The position numbers and the translations under genes are program-made. Source: Mangrovibacterium diazotrophicum (lineage in GTDB: Bacteria; Bacteroidota; Bacteroidia; Bacteroidales; Prolixibacteraceae). Taken from it: a stretch of 64,000 bases of DNA. Where the stretch lies: NCBI RefSeq assembly GCF_003610535.1, contig NZ_RAPN01000001.1, positions 3,583,320 through 3,647,319 of the forward strand, given 5' to 3'. The first letter of the stretch is position 1. Each line of letters begins with the position of its first letter. Positions 9,210-17,297 of the stretch are shown here, piece after piece. Below the pieces are notes generated by a model. The model had not been told where the DNA came from. It saw nothing but the letters and a program-made list of their open reading frames with translations, and ran no database searches.

Positions 9210-10322
9210 TTACTTCCGGCTAACCTTTACTTTTTTCGTTGGGTCTTGTTCTGCGTTGCGACGTTCGGTTTCGCGAATAGTATTGGCGGCCAATTCCAGG
9301 AAAGCGCGTCCCATCGGCGACGTTTCGTCACTAGCCACGGGAGTGCCTTCGTCACCACCTTCGCGGATTCCCTGAACGATCGGGATTTGTCCCAGCAACG
9401 GAATATTCAGAGCTTCGGCCAGGTCTTTACCACCGTCCTTGCCAAAGATGTAATATTTGTTGTCCGGCAACTCTTCCGGGGTAAACCAGGCCATGTTTTC
9501 AACCAAGCCCAAAACAGGCACGTCAACCGATTTGCTGCGGAACATGTTCACGCCTTTAATAACGTCGGCCAGTGCTACGTCCTGTGGCGTGGTAACGATG
9601 ATCGCTCCCGTTACAGGAACGGTCTGTACCAACGTCAGGTGAATGTCCGAAGTTCCCGGAGGAAGGTCGATCAGCAGGTAATCGAGTTCATCCCAAAAAC
9701 CGTCTTTGATGAGTTGCTTCAAGGCGTTGGAAGCCATTGGACCACGCCAAACCAGCGCATCGTCCTGCGAAACGAAAAAGCCGATCGACAGCATTTTTAC
9801 GCCAAAAGCTTCAACGGGGTGAATCATTTCTTTGCCGTCAACAACCAAGCCGGATGGACGCTCCTGTTCAACCCCAAACATTTTCGGGATCGATGGGCCG
9901 TAGATGTCGGCATCAATCAGACCGACACTGGCTCCGGTTTTGGCCAGTGCAACCGCGAGGTTCACCGAAACCGTTGATTTACCAACACCACCTTTACCAG
10001 ACGAAACGGCAATAATGTTTTTCACTTTAGGCAGAATCGGGCGTTCCATTTGATGGATAGCCTTAGCAGTGATGTTGCCCTTCACTTCGATGTCGCTTCC
10101 CAATTCCTGCGTCAGAATAGCCTCGCAAGCTTTGATAACAACGGGGATATTTTGGTCGTCGGAACGCTGGAAGACCAGCGAGAACGTAATTTTTTTACCG
10201 GCGATACGGATTTCCTGAACCATATCCATGCTCACGATATCTTCTTTTGAGCCCGGATAGAACACCTTGCGCAAGGTGTCGGTTACATTTTTCGGAACAA
10301 TTATTTTGCGTGCTTCACTCAT
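9210..10322 (-). CDS. Mrp/ApbC-family P-loop ATPase, iron-sulfur cluster carrier
   Basis: Cytosolic MRP/NBP35-like protein thought to carry or insert Fe-S clusters. Residues 15-90 are a MIP18/DUF59 domain and 100-350 the deviant Walker A ATPase (GKGGVGKS, 109-116), followed by the family segments DADIYGPSIPKMFG and DLPPGTSD. The CxxC that holds the bridging cluster in most Mrp proteins is absent: the position reads MAWFTPEELPDNKYY. I believe this is common in Bacteroidota but have not verified it. It is last in the holB-ricT-gldH-trmB-ATL-mrp run. Confidence 0.92.
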   Translation of the reverse strand: MSEARKIIVPKNVTDTLRKVFYPGSKEDIVSMDMVQEIRIAGKKITFSLVFQRSDDQNIPVVIKACEAILTQELGSDIEVKGNITAKAIHQMERPILPKVKNIIAVSSGKGGVGKSTVSVNLAVALAKTGASVGLIDADIYGPSIPKMFGVEQERPSGLVVDGKEMIHPVEAFGVKMLSIGFFVSQDDALVWRGPMASNALKQLIKDGFWDELDYLLIDLPPGTSDIHLTLVQTVPVTGAIIVTTPQDVALADVIKGVNMFRSKSVDVPVLGLVENMAWFTPEELPDNKYYIFGKDGGKDLAEALNIPLLGQIPIVQGIREGGDEGTPVASDETSPMGRAFLELAANTIRETERRNAEQDPTKKVKVSRK

Positions 10323-10359
10323 GACAGTTTGCAGTATAAAAAGTTTACAGTTTCATTTA

Positions 10360-10390
10360 TTCAGGGTTTCACTTGGAGTGAAGCCCTGAA
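10360..10390 (+). repeat. Dispersed hairpin repeat, copy 1
   Basis: A 31-base near-perfect palindrome, TTCAGGGTTTCACT - TGG - AGTGAAGCCCTGAA, with one G-T wobble. It lies between mrp and the ATL gene. It shares the core GGGTTTCACT..AGTGAAGCCC with copies at 10761 (opposite orientation) and 42032. It could also act as a terminator for the ATL gene, though no long U-tract follows. Confidence 0.7.
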
Positions 10391-10401
10391 TACGTAGTGG
10401 G

Positions 10402-10761
10402 CTATTCAATCTCCAGCTCTTTTACCGGATCCCAGAACACCGTTTCGAAGTTAAGAATTTGGTTGTCTTGAACCTGAATTCCCTCGTTTGCCAGCAATTC
10501 TTCCATAGCAGACGGACCATCGAAATGGTGCTTCCCAGTCAGTAATCCTTTTGAATTGACAACCCGGTGTGCCGGTACATAAACTGACTGTGAACCGGCT
10601 TTGTTCATGGCCCAGCCAACCATTCGCGCCGACTGACCAGTGCCGAGGTAACGGGCAATGGCGCCGTAGCTTGTTACCCGCCCCGGAGGAATCAATCGGG
10701 CAACCTGGTAAACCATGTCGAAAAAGTCGCTCATGCGAAGTGCTGGTTTGTTTTTTGCCAT
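10402..10761 (-). CDS. Alkyltransferase-like (ATL) DNA-binding protein
   Basis: Small MGMT-family DNA-binding domain (119 aa). It has the helix-turn-helix around GRVTSYGAIARYLG and the active-site region PAHRVVNS (63-70). The alkyl-accepting Cys of true O6-methylguanine methyltransferases (PCHRV) is Ala64. ATL proteins of this type bind O6-alkylguanine without repairing it and hand the lesion to nucleotide excision repair. An open frame extends 30 codons upstream into the trmB tail, but Met at 10761 starts the conserved domain. The start codon abuts hairpin copy 2, and copy 1 lies just past the stop. Confidence 0.85.
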   Translation of the reverse strand: MAKNKPALRMSDFFDMVYQVARLIPPGRVTSYGAIARYLGTGQSARMVGWAMNKAGSQSVYVPAHRVVNSKGLLTGKHHFDGPSAMEELLANEGIQVQDNQILNFETVFWDPVKELEIE

Positions 10762-10791
10762 TGAGGGCTTCACTTCGAGTGAAACCCTCAA
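10761..10791 (-). repeat. Dispersed hairpin repeat, copy 2 (inverted relative to copy 1)
   Basis: The palindrome arms on the plus strand are TTGAGGGCTTCACT and AGTGAAACCCTCAA around TCG. Read on the minus strand it has the same GGGTTTCACT / AGTGAAGCCC polarity as copies 1 and 3. It ends exactly at the first base of the ATL start codon, so in an mRNA it would occupy the ribosome-binding region. Confidence 0.7.
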
Positions 10792-10798
10792 TAAATAT

Positions 10799-11539
10799 CT
10801 ATTCCCGTGCCGACCGGCCGAAGCTGCGGTACGGATCTTTTTCAATTTCAACGTCTGGCTCGCGCAACTGTTCGTTGTGGTTCAGTTTAAAAGCCAGGTA
10901 TTTGATGTCGATTCCGCGTTCGCGCCATTGTTTTTCGTAAAAGGTTTGAATGGAAAGAACATCATCGAGCAGCTCGGACTGGTAAAGATTATCGGTGTTC
11001 GCTACGATTTCGAAACCGTTTTCTTTGACCATTTCCAGCGTATATTGGTATTGAAAATTACTATCTGTTTTCAGGTGGATGATTCCGCCCGGAGCCAAAA
11101 TCCGGCGATAGATTTCCATAAAATTGGTGGCCGTCAGCCGGCGGCGGGTGCTTTTCATTTGCGGATCGGGGAAAGTGATCCAGATTTCCTGCACTTCGCC
11201 TTCCGCAAAAAACTTATCAATGATTTCGATGCTGGTGCGCAGGAACCCGACATTGGTAATACCCTGTTCAACGGCCAACTTGGCGCCCTTCCACATCCGG
11301 GCTCCTTTAATGTCGACACCAATAAAGTTTTTTAGCGGATTAAATTTGGCCTGCGACACGGAATACTCGCCTTTGCCACAGCCCAACTCGAGCGTTAACG
11401 GCTGGTTGCTTTTGAAAAATTCAGTATTCCACTTTCCTTTCAGCTCGTGATCGGCCTGACCGGGGTGCTGCATGGGCGACTGCACCACATTGGTGAACGT
11501 CTCCATTTCAGCGAATTTTTTCAATTTATTTTTTCCCAC
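10799..11539 (-). CDS. trmB: tRNA (guanine-N7-)-methyltransferase TrmB
   Basis: SAM-dependent enzyme that makes m7G46 in the tRNA variable loop. The SAM-binding glycine motif is LELGCGKGEY, followed by FIGVDIKGARMWKGA. The catalytic/tRNA-binding segment is ITFPDPQMKSTRRRLT. The frame is open from an ATG at 11638, but that would overlap gldH by 32 bp with non-conserved sequence. The GTG at 11539 begins VGKNKLKKFAE, the usual start of Bacteroidota TrmB, so I chose it. Middle gene of the holB-mrp run. Confidence 0.9.
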   Translation of the reverse strand: MGKNKLKKFAEMETFTNVVQSPMQHPGQADHELKGKWNTEFFKSNQPLTLELGCGKGEYSVSQAKFNPLKNFIGVDIKGARMWKGAKLAVEQGITNVGFLRTSIEIIDKFFAEGEVQEIWITFPDPQMKSTRRRLTATNFMEIYRRILAPGGIIHLKTDSNFQYQYTLEMVKENGFEIVANTDNLYQSELLDDVLSIQTFYEKQWRERGIDIKYLAFKLNHNEQLREPDVEIEKDPYRSFGRSARE

Positions 11540-11606
11540 TTCTGCAATTTTCTGATTGTCGGATTTTTTGATCTTCGGCCTGTAGCCGATAAAGCCAACT
11601 GATCTT

Positions 11607-12074
11607 TTAATTTCGTTTTTCGATGCGGATGCCCACATCTTTTATTCCTTTCAGTAGTTGAGATCTCATGCCTTGCTGGATCGAAAACTCGTAGGTGCCC
11701 GAAACCGGGAAGAAAACATTTTCCTTGTATTCAAACTGGTTGTCGAACAAATCGCCAATGCCGTTGCCGGTCCATTTCCCGGAAGGATCGGCCAACTGGA
11801 ACTCAACGGTATCGGTCAGCAAACTTCCGTCGGGCGACTTGATGTTGACAAAAAGCCAAACGTTGCTGTACTCGTAATCGCCGCTGTTGCGGAGGTTGAT
11901 GTACAAGTTGTGGTTGCCCGAAGCATTCTCAAGATCGACCGAAAATGTAACCAGCGAGTCTTTGTTCCAGCCCGAAGCCTGGATTGAATGATAGGCCTCG
12001 AACTCCTTTTGCGGGTCGCACGAGAAAAGGACGACAAGAGATATGCAGGCGATGAACCAGAATTTTAACTTCAT
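11607..12074 (-). CDS. gldH: Gliding motility lipoprotein GldH
   Basis: 155-residue lipoprotein with signal peptide and lipobox VLFSC (Cys19). The rest is a beta-rich domain with the GldH signatures DPQKEFEAYHSI and YSNVWLFVNIKSPDG. GldH is needed for gliding in Flavobacterium and is widely conserved in Bacteroidota, including non-gliders, between ricT/holB and trmB as here. Its molecular role is unresolved. Confidence 0.88.
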   Translation of the reverse strand: MKLKFWFIACISLVVLFSCDPQKEFEAYHSIQASGWNKDSLVTFSVDLENASGNHNLYINLRNSGDYEYSNVWLFVNIKSPDGSLLTDTVEFQLADPSGKWTGNGIGDLFDNQFEYKENVFFPVSGTYEFSIQQGMRSQLLKGIKDVGIRIEKRN

Positions 12075-12092
12075 GAAATAATCCGTAAAATT

Positions 12093-13262
12093 TTAGTTTG
12101 ACGATTGTGGTGCTTGGTTGCCTTTGGGGCGTCGGTTAGACGGTCGTCGGCTACCCTGTTGCTTGTTGCCGGGGCGTTTCTTTTTCCGGTTCTTTTTCGG
12201 CTGGTCGAAACGCGTCAGGCTATCCTGGGCAAGTACATCCTCGAATTCCTTCGGTTTTGTGTTGGCACGCGTTCCTTCAGAGTCCTTCAATAATTTCTCC
12301 GGTTTGCGTCCTTTCTTGTTCATTAAAATGATTTCCTTCACGCGATCCACCGGAACGGCTTGCGGGCCGGTCATGTTTTGTCCATCACCAATGTAATACA
12401 TGATCCGGTTGAAGATATCCGTTTTGAAGAAATTATATTGCCCGGCCTGAGTATCCAGCGAAATGTTGTTCGGCGGGAAATCTTTTTGCGCGTCAATGTA
12501 CGAATCCACCTCATAGTTAAGGCAGCATTTCAGCTTACCGCACTGGCCTGCCAGCTTTTGCGGGTTCAGCGAAATTTCCTGGAAACGCGCCGAGTTGGTT
12601 GTTACCGAAACGAAATTGCTCATCCAGGTGGCGCAGCACAATTCGCGTCCACAAGGACCAATACCGCCAATGCGGCCAGCTTCCTGTCTAGCGCCAATCT
12701 GCTTCATCTCGATACGGATGCGGAAGTTTTCAGCCAAAACCTTAATCAGCTGGCGAAAATCGACACGGCCTTCAGCGATGTAATAGAAAATCGCTTTGGT
12801 CTTGTCGCCCTGGTATTCCACGTCTCCGATTTTCATGTCCAGCTTCAGGTCAGCGGCAAGTTGTCGCGAGCGGATCATGGTTTGGTGTTCCATCGAAATA
12901 GCTTCTTTCCACTTATCGATGTCGGCCTGTTTGGCTTTGCGGTAAACCTTGCGGAAATCGCCGTTCACAAGCTTCACCTTGTGTTTGCGAACCTGGTGTT
13001 TTACTAACTCTCCAGTCAGACTGACTACGCCAATGTCGTGGCCGGGATTGCCTTCAACGGCAACTAAGTCGCCAATTTTCAGTTTCAGGTTATTGCTGTT
13101 TCTGAAATATTCTTTGCGGGTATTTTTAAATCGAACCTCGACAATATTGTCAGCGGTAGCCATGTGTACCACGTCGCTCAGCCAGTCGTGTACTTCCAGC
13201 TTCGAACAGGTACCGGCAGATCCCTTGCAACATCCGCGGTTGATTGTATAATTATCTTCCAT
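12093..13262 (-). CDS. ricT: RicT/YaaT-like PSP1 domain protein
   Basis: Cysteine-rich PSP1 protein (389 aa from Met 13262). In Bacillus the homologue forms the Fe-S cluster-bearing Ric complex that modulates RNase Y; the role in Bacteroidota is not established. Conserved Cys clusters are RGCCKGSAGTC near the N-terminus, GIGPCGRELCC near 210 and GKLKCCLNYE near 245. The last 70 residues are a low-complexity basic tail rich in K, R, N and Q, possibly RNA-binding. An alternative start 8 codons upstream is less likely. Confidence 0.88.
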   Translation of the reverse strand: MEDNYTINRGCCKGSAGTCSKLEVHDWLSDVVHMATADNIVEVRFKNTRKEYFRNSNNLKLKIGDLVAVEGNPGHDIGVVSLTGELVKHQVRKHKVKLVNGDFRKVYRKAKQADIDKWKEAISMEHQTMIRSRQLAADLKLDMKIGDVEYQGDKTKAIFYYIAEGRVDFRQLIKVLAENFRIRIEMKQIGARQEAGRIGGIGPCGRELCCATWMSNFVSVTTNSARFQEISLNPQKLAGQCGKLKCCLNYEVDSYIDAQKDFPPNNISLDTQAGQYNFFKTDIFNRIMYYIGDGQNMTGPQAVPVDRVKEIILMNKKGRKPEKLLKDSEGTRANTKPKEFEDVLAQDSLTRFDQPKKNRKKKRPGNKQQGSRRPSNRRPKGNQAPQSSN

Positions 13263-13415
13263 AGTTGATTTATTAGCTCTGAACACCTTAGCCGGAAAGA
13301 CGGCTTTTGGGAACAGGCTTCAAAAATAATCATAATTGCCGACAAAAAAAGGTGCAATTGATTGGGTTTGCGTTTTATTCAGCATGATACTTGTCAAGCT
13401 GACGCGGGGGCGGAA

Positions 13416-14540
13416 CTATTTACGGATCAACTTCACAATTCGCAATGCCATGTCGGTAAAAATGATGCGCGGATTACCGTTCATGGTGATGTGCAGGATT
13501 GTTTTCTCCAGCTCTTCGGTGATGGGCATGATGTTGCGTTCGTTGATGAACGGTGAGAACCGTGCAGAAAATGCCTGTTCTTCTTCATCCATGTACACCA
13601 GTTTGGGATTCTTCAGGTTGTAGACGAAGTTTTCGCGAATCTGGGCGAGTGCATATTGAAGGAAGCTCTTTTGGCGTTCGCGACCAATTTCGGCTAGCTC
13701 GGCCACCCAGGCAAAAAGGTCGATGAACTTGCGTCCGTAAGTGAGCCGCATCAGCTCCTTGAACTTTTCGAGGTTGTAGCGATCTTGGTTTTCGGGGTTG
13801 AGCAGTTGCAAAGCTCGTCGGTAGTTACCGCGGCTGAGGTGGGCTATCTGCTCAGTATTTTTGCCCGATGATTCCGGAAGCTCATTCAACGCAGCTACCA
13901 ATTCAGTTTCGTCGATCGCCGGAACTTTGGTGAGCTGGCAGCGCGAGCGGATGGTGGTAATCAGCTGTTCTTCGCTCTCCGAAACCAGCAGGAAAAGGGT
14001 CTTGGATGGTGGTTCTTCGATCATCTTCAGCAGCTTGTTCGAGCAGGCCTGGTTCATCTTTTCAGGCATCCAGATGATCATCACTTTGTACTCCGATTCA
14101 TAAGATTTCAGGCTCAGCTTACGGATAATTTCATCACTTTCCTGCGAGTAAATCATCCCCTGTGCATTGTCGGTGCCGATGAAATTGAACCAGTCCTCAA
14201 GGCTGAAGTAAGTTCCGTTCAGTACCATTTTTCGCCACTCTTCAATGTAGTCGGTACTTACCGGATCTTTGAATTTTGGCGACTTCACAACCGGGTAAAC
14301 GAAGTGCAAATCGGGGTGCGCCAGGCGCGCAAATTTTTTGCACGAAGGACAAGTGCCGCACGAATCGTCAGCCAGTTTGTTGGTACACGACACGTATTGG
14401 GCGTACGCTAAAGCCAATGCCAGATTACCGGAACCTTCGGGGCCGGCAAATAGCTGCGCATGGCTGATCCGGGATTCGTTGATTGTCTGAATGAAACGAT
14501 CCTTGATGGCTTTCTGTCCAATAATGTCGCGAAAAAACAT
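13416..14540 (-). CDS. holB: DNA polymerase III clamp-loader subunit delta'
   Basis: AAA+ clamp-loader subunit (374 aa). It has the typical N-terminus DIIGQKAIKDRFIQTI and ISHAQLFAGPEGSGN. The P-loop Lys is replaced by Asn, as expected for the non-hydrolysing delta' subunit. The zinc module is CTNKLADDSCGTCPSCKK near 55-70, and the SRC motif is IRSRCQ. First gene of the minus-strand run to mrp. A 147-bp gap separates it from the next gene upstream. Confidence 0.9.
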   Translation of the reverse strand: MFFRDIIGQKAIKDRFIQTINESRISHAQLFAGPEGSGNLALALAYAQYVSCTNKLADDSCGTCPSCKKFARLAHPDLHFVYPVVKSPKFKDPVSTDYIEEWRKMVLNGTYFSLEDWFNFIGTDNAQGMIYSQESDEIIRKLSLKSYESEYKVMIIWMPEKMNQACSNKLLKMIEEPPSKTLFLLVSESEEQLITTIRSRCQLTKVPAIDETELVAALNELPESSGKNTEQIAHLSRGNYRRALQLLNPENQDRYNLEKFKELMRLTYGRKFIDLFAWVAELAEIGRERQKSFLQYALAQIRENFVYNLKNPKLVYMDEEEQAFSARFSPFINERNIMPITEELEKTILHITMNGNPRIIFTDMALRIVKLIRK

Positions 14541-14687
14541 AGGCTGATTTTAGAGTGCAAGCAAAAATAAGAAAATAAAATAAGGCAAAAAGAGGAAGTC
14601 AAAAGGTAAAAAGAAGAAGTCAATGGATTAAAGTGAAAAGGCTGGCATTTTATTCTTTGTTGTTTAAGCCGTCAGCCCTGTCGGTGT

Positions 14688-15722
14688 TTAGCGAATAAGG
14701 GTGTCAGGTTCTTCCAGCCAATTGATGAATTCCTGGAAAACTTCATCCCAGTGGAATTTGCTCGGATCTGGATTTCCCAAAGAATCCAGTTCCATGAAGT
14801 TATGCTCGAGTCCGGAATAGGGGACAACCTTGAAATTATTTTTATGGTTTTGGATAAAATCAATAGGTAGTAAGTCGCAGTATTCTGCTGCAACATCTTC
14901 AGTGCCGTAGGCGACGTAAATCGGAATCTTTATTTCGAGTAAGTCACTAATCAGGGGTTCTGAGAAACTTGTGATAGAGCTTGTTTTGGCCAGTTCGGGA
15001 TCAGTGTTCAGTTGCTTCCATTTTATATAGATCTCATTAATCTTTGCTTGAGCATCAGAAGGCGTTAACTGTCCTTGCCGTTGCATCAGGCGGATTCGCC
15101 GGATATTTTGGGTGACTCGTCCAAGTGGATCTCCGGAGAAAAGTCCAAGCGCTGCGATATGCTTGTTTGTTTTTGCAATTTTTGTTGCAACACGTGCCCC
15201 TTGCGAATGCCCAATAACGATAATCGAATCCTTTTCAACCCATTTTTGATTGATTAGAAAGTTGACGACTTCGTTGCCTCGATCAACATATTTTGTCAGA
15301 TAATCATCTTCCAAATAAGTCTTCGGAAAGGAATGCTGGTCTGCCGGGTTTGTAATAAAGGCGAACTGGTTGTTTAGATTGGCTTGCTTTGCAATAACCG
15401 GTATGTGTGGCATGCTGATAACAATGAGATTGTATCGATTGGCTAGCCTGGAATAGTCGAAGTTAATTGCTGGAAGGAAAAAGCTATTGTCAGCTGATTC
15501 GATAACCAAAGGAATTGGCAGAGAGCCTTGGCAAAAGACAATCGTAGGTTTTGGTGTTTTTACGTCTTTATTGATTTTGATAAAGTAGACTGTGTCATTG
15601 TCGTCCGGAACGCTGAAGGTCAAAGCGTCTAGATTTGCTAACTTTTCTTGGCATTTAACCCCCAATGTTAGAAAAATGATGGCGACGGTAATTGTAATAC
15701 GACGAGAAAATATTCGTTTCAT
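14688..15722 (-). CDS. Exported alpha/beta hydrolase
   Basis: 344 residues with an N-terminal signal peptide (about 1-24). The nucleophile elbow is GHSQGAR (Ser173); a likely acid is D287 in AYGTEDVAAE and a likely His is in GLEHNFME near 314. This is the prolyl-oligopeptidase / dienelactone-hydrolase-like fold, probably an esterase or peptidase in the periplasm. The substrate is unknown. The gene stands alone, divergent from pgk. Confidence 0.75.
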   Translation of the reverse strand: MKRIFSRRITITVAIIFLTLGVKCQEKLANLDALTFSVPDDNDTVYFIKINKDVKTPKPTIVFCQGSLPIPLVIESADNSFFLPAINFDYSRLANRYNLIVISMPHIPVIAKQANLNNQFAFITNPADQHSFPKTYLEDDYLTKYVDRGNEVVNFLINQKWVEKDSIIVIGHSQGARVATKIAKTNKHIAALGLFSGDPLGRVTQNIRRIRLMQRQGQLTPSDAQAKINEIYIKWKQLNTDPELAKTSSITSFSEPLISDLLEIKIPIYVAYGTEDVAAEYCDLLPIDFIQNHKNNFKVVPYSGLEHNFMELDSLGNPDPSKFHWDEVFQEFINWLEEPDTLIR

Positions 15723-15905
15723 CTTGGTTGTTGGTTTGGATTTGGATATGTAAAGCTAAGAAATTCCGGTTTACAGATTCGGCTTCTAGTTGTGACTTCT
15801 TTTGCCCTTTGCCTTTTCACTTTTGCCTTCTCCTCCTTCATTACCTCAATCTTAAAAAATACCGATTTAAAACTGGCGTTACAAAGGGCAAACTTTTCTT
15901 TTTTG

Positions 15906-15913
15906 TATCTTTG
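15906..15913 (+). promoter_or_regulatory. -7 box of the pgk promoter
   Basis: TATCTTTG fits the Bacteroidota -7 consensus TAnnTTTG. It lies 35 bp before the pgk ATG, in the divergent gap from the hydrolase gene. No clear TTTG -33 element is visible at the expected spacing. Confidence 0.6.
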
Positions 15914-15948
15914 GGGTCTTATCAAAAAGAACCTAAAAATAATCTATT

Positions 15949-17139
15949 ATGCAGACTATTGAATCGTATGATTTCTCAGGAAAGAAGGCGCTGATCCGCG
16001 TAGACTTTAACGTTCCTTTGAATGACCAATTCGAGATTACTGATGATACCCGTATGGTGGCTGCCCTTCCTACTATTAAGAAAATTATAGCTGAAGGTGG
16101 TTCTCCAATTATCATGTCGCACTTTGGACGTCCGAAAAACGGACCGGAAGATAAATTTTCAATGAAACACCTGGTTGGTCACTTGGCTGACTTGTTAGGT
16201 GTTGAGGTGACTTTGGCTCCGGACTGTATCGGTGACGAAGTAAAAGCTTTGGCTGCTGCATTGAAACCGGGTGAAGTTTTGTTGTTGGAAAACCTGCGTT
16301 TCCACAAAGAAGAAGAAAAAGGTGACGAAGCTTTTGCCGGTAAATTGGCTGAGCTGGGTGACTGCTGGGTAAACGATGCTTTCGGTACAGCTCACCGTGC
16401 ACACGCTTCTACTGCAGTAATTGCTAAATTCTTCCCGAACGACAAAATGTTCGGTTACCTGGTTGAAGATGAAGTTTCAAACCTGGATAAAGTTGTAGCT
16501 GCTCCGGTACGTCCGATGACTGCAATCATGGGTGGTGCGAAAGTTTCAACTAAAATCACAATCATCGAAAACATGTTGGGTACTGTTGATAACCTGATTA
16601 TCGGTGGTGGTATGATTTTCACTTTCGTGAAAGCAATGGGTGGTAACATCGGTTCTTCATTGTGTGAAGACGAATACCTTGATTTGGCTAAAAAATTGAT
16701 CACAACAGCAAAAGAAAAAGGCGTAAACCTGGTGATCGCTTCTGACTGTGTTGCTGCTGATAAATTCGCCGGCGACGCTAACACTGAAATCTGTCCTGCA
16801 GGCGGTATCAAAGACGGCTGGATGGGATTGGACGTAGGTCCTGATACAATCGCTACTTTCAAAGAAGTGATTGGCAAGTCAAAAACGATTCTTTGGAACG
16901 GTCCTGCCGGAGTATTCGAAATGGAAGCTTTCGCAGCTGGTACTAAAGCAATTGGTGACGCTGTTGTTGAAGCAACTAAAAACGGTGCATTCTCACTTGT
17001 TGGTGGTGGTGACTCAGTTGCTGCTGTTAACAAATTCGGTATTGCTGAAGGTGTTTCTTACATCTCAACTGCCGGTGGTGCCATGTTGGAAACTTTGGAA
17101 GGTAAAGTTCTTCCGGGTATCGCAGCTGTTCGCGGATAA
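15949..17139 (+). CDS. pgk: Phosphoglycerate kinase
   Basis: Glycolytic enzyme converting 1,3-bisphosphoglycerate and ADP to 3-phosphoglycerate and ATP. 396 residues, full family length. The N-terminal signature is [29 protein letters not shown] binds substrate; the C-terminal nucleotide site includes [15 protein letters not shown] and TAGGAMLE. Codon use is strongly biased to GGT, GTT and GCT, as in highly expressed genes. It has its own promoter and terminator. Confidence 0.97.
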   Translation: MQTIESYDFSGKKALIRVDFNVPLNDQFEITDDTRMVAALPTIKKIIAEGGSPIIMSHFGRPKNGPEDKFSMKHLVGHLADLLGVEVTLAPDCIGDEVKALAAALKPGEVLLLENLRFHKEEEKGDEAFAGKLAELGDCWVNDAFGTAHRAHASTAVIAKFFPNDKMFGYLVEDEVSNLDKVVAAPVRPMTAIMGGAKVSTKITIIENMLGTVDNLIIGGGMIFTFVKAMGGNIGSSLCEDEYLDLAKKLITTAKEKGVNLVIASDCVAADKFAGDANTEICPAGGIKDGWMGLDVGPDTIATFKEVIGKSKTILWNGPAGVFEMEAFAAGTKAIGDAVVEATKNGAFSLVGGGDSVAAVNKFGIAEGVSYISTAGGAMLETLEGKVLPGIAAVRG

Positions 17140-17167
17140 TTCGAACACACAATCCAAACCATATCGA

Positions 17168-17196
17168 AAGGCTCGGGCTATGGCTCGAGCCTTTTT
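17168..17196 (+). terminator. Intrinsic terminator of pgk
   Basis: AAGGCTCGGGC - TATG - GCTCGAGCCTT, an 11-bp stem followed by TTT. It is nearly the same sequence as the terminator after the next gene (19208-19235). Confidence 0.9.
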
Positions 17197-17297
17197 CTGT
17201 TTCAGCAGTTGTGTTTTGTTTACTGATTTATTGTCAGTAACTTGTGAAGGATTAAGCCTGAATGCATTACCCAGTATTAACCTCAAATTTCTTCACA

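Noticed and set aside
9246-9977. 243-codon plus-strand frame opposite mrp
   Set aside because: It is the shadow of a conserved gene; no family signature and low-complexity composition.
10715-11335. 206-codon plus-strand frame opposite trmB
   Set aside because: Antisense shadow of trmB.
16455-17033. 192-codon frame antisense to pgk
   Set aside because: Caused by the strong codon bias of pgk; no independent support.
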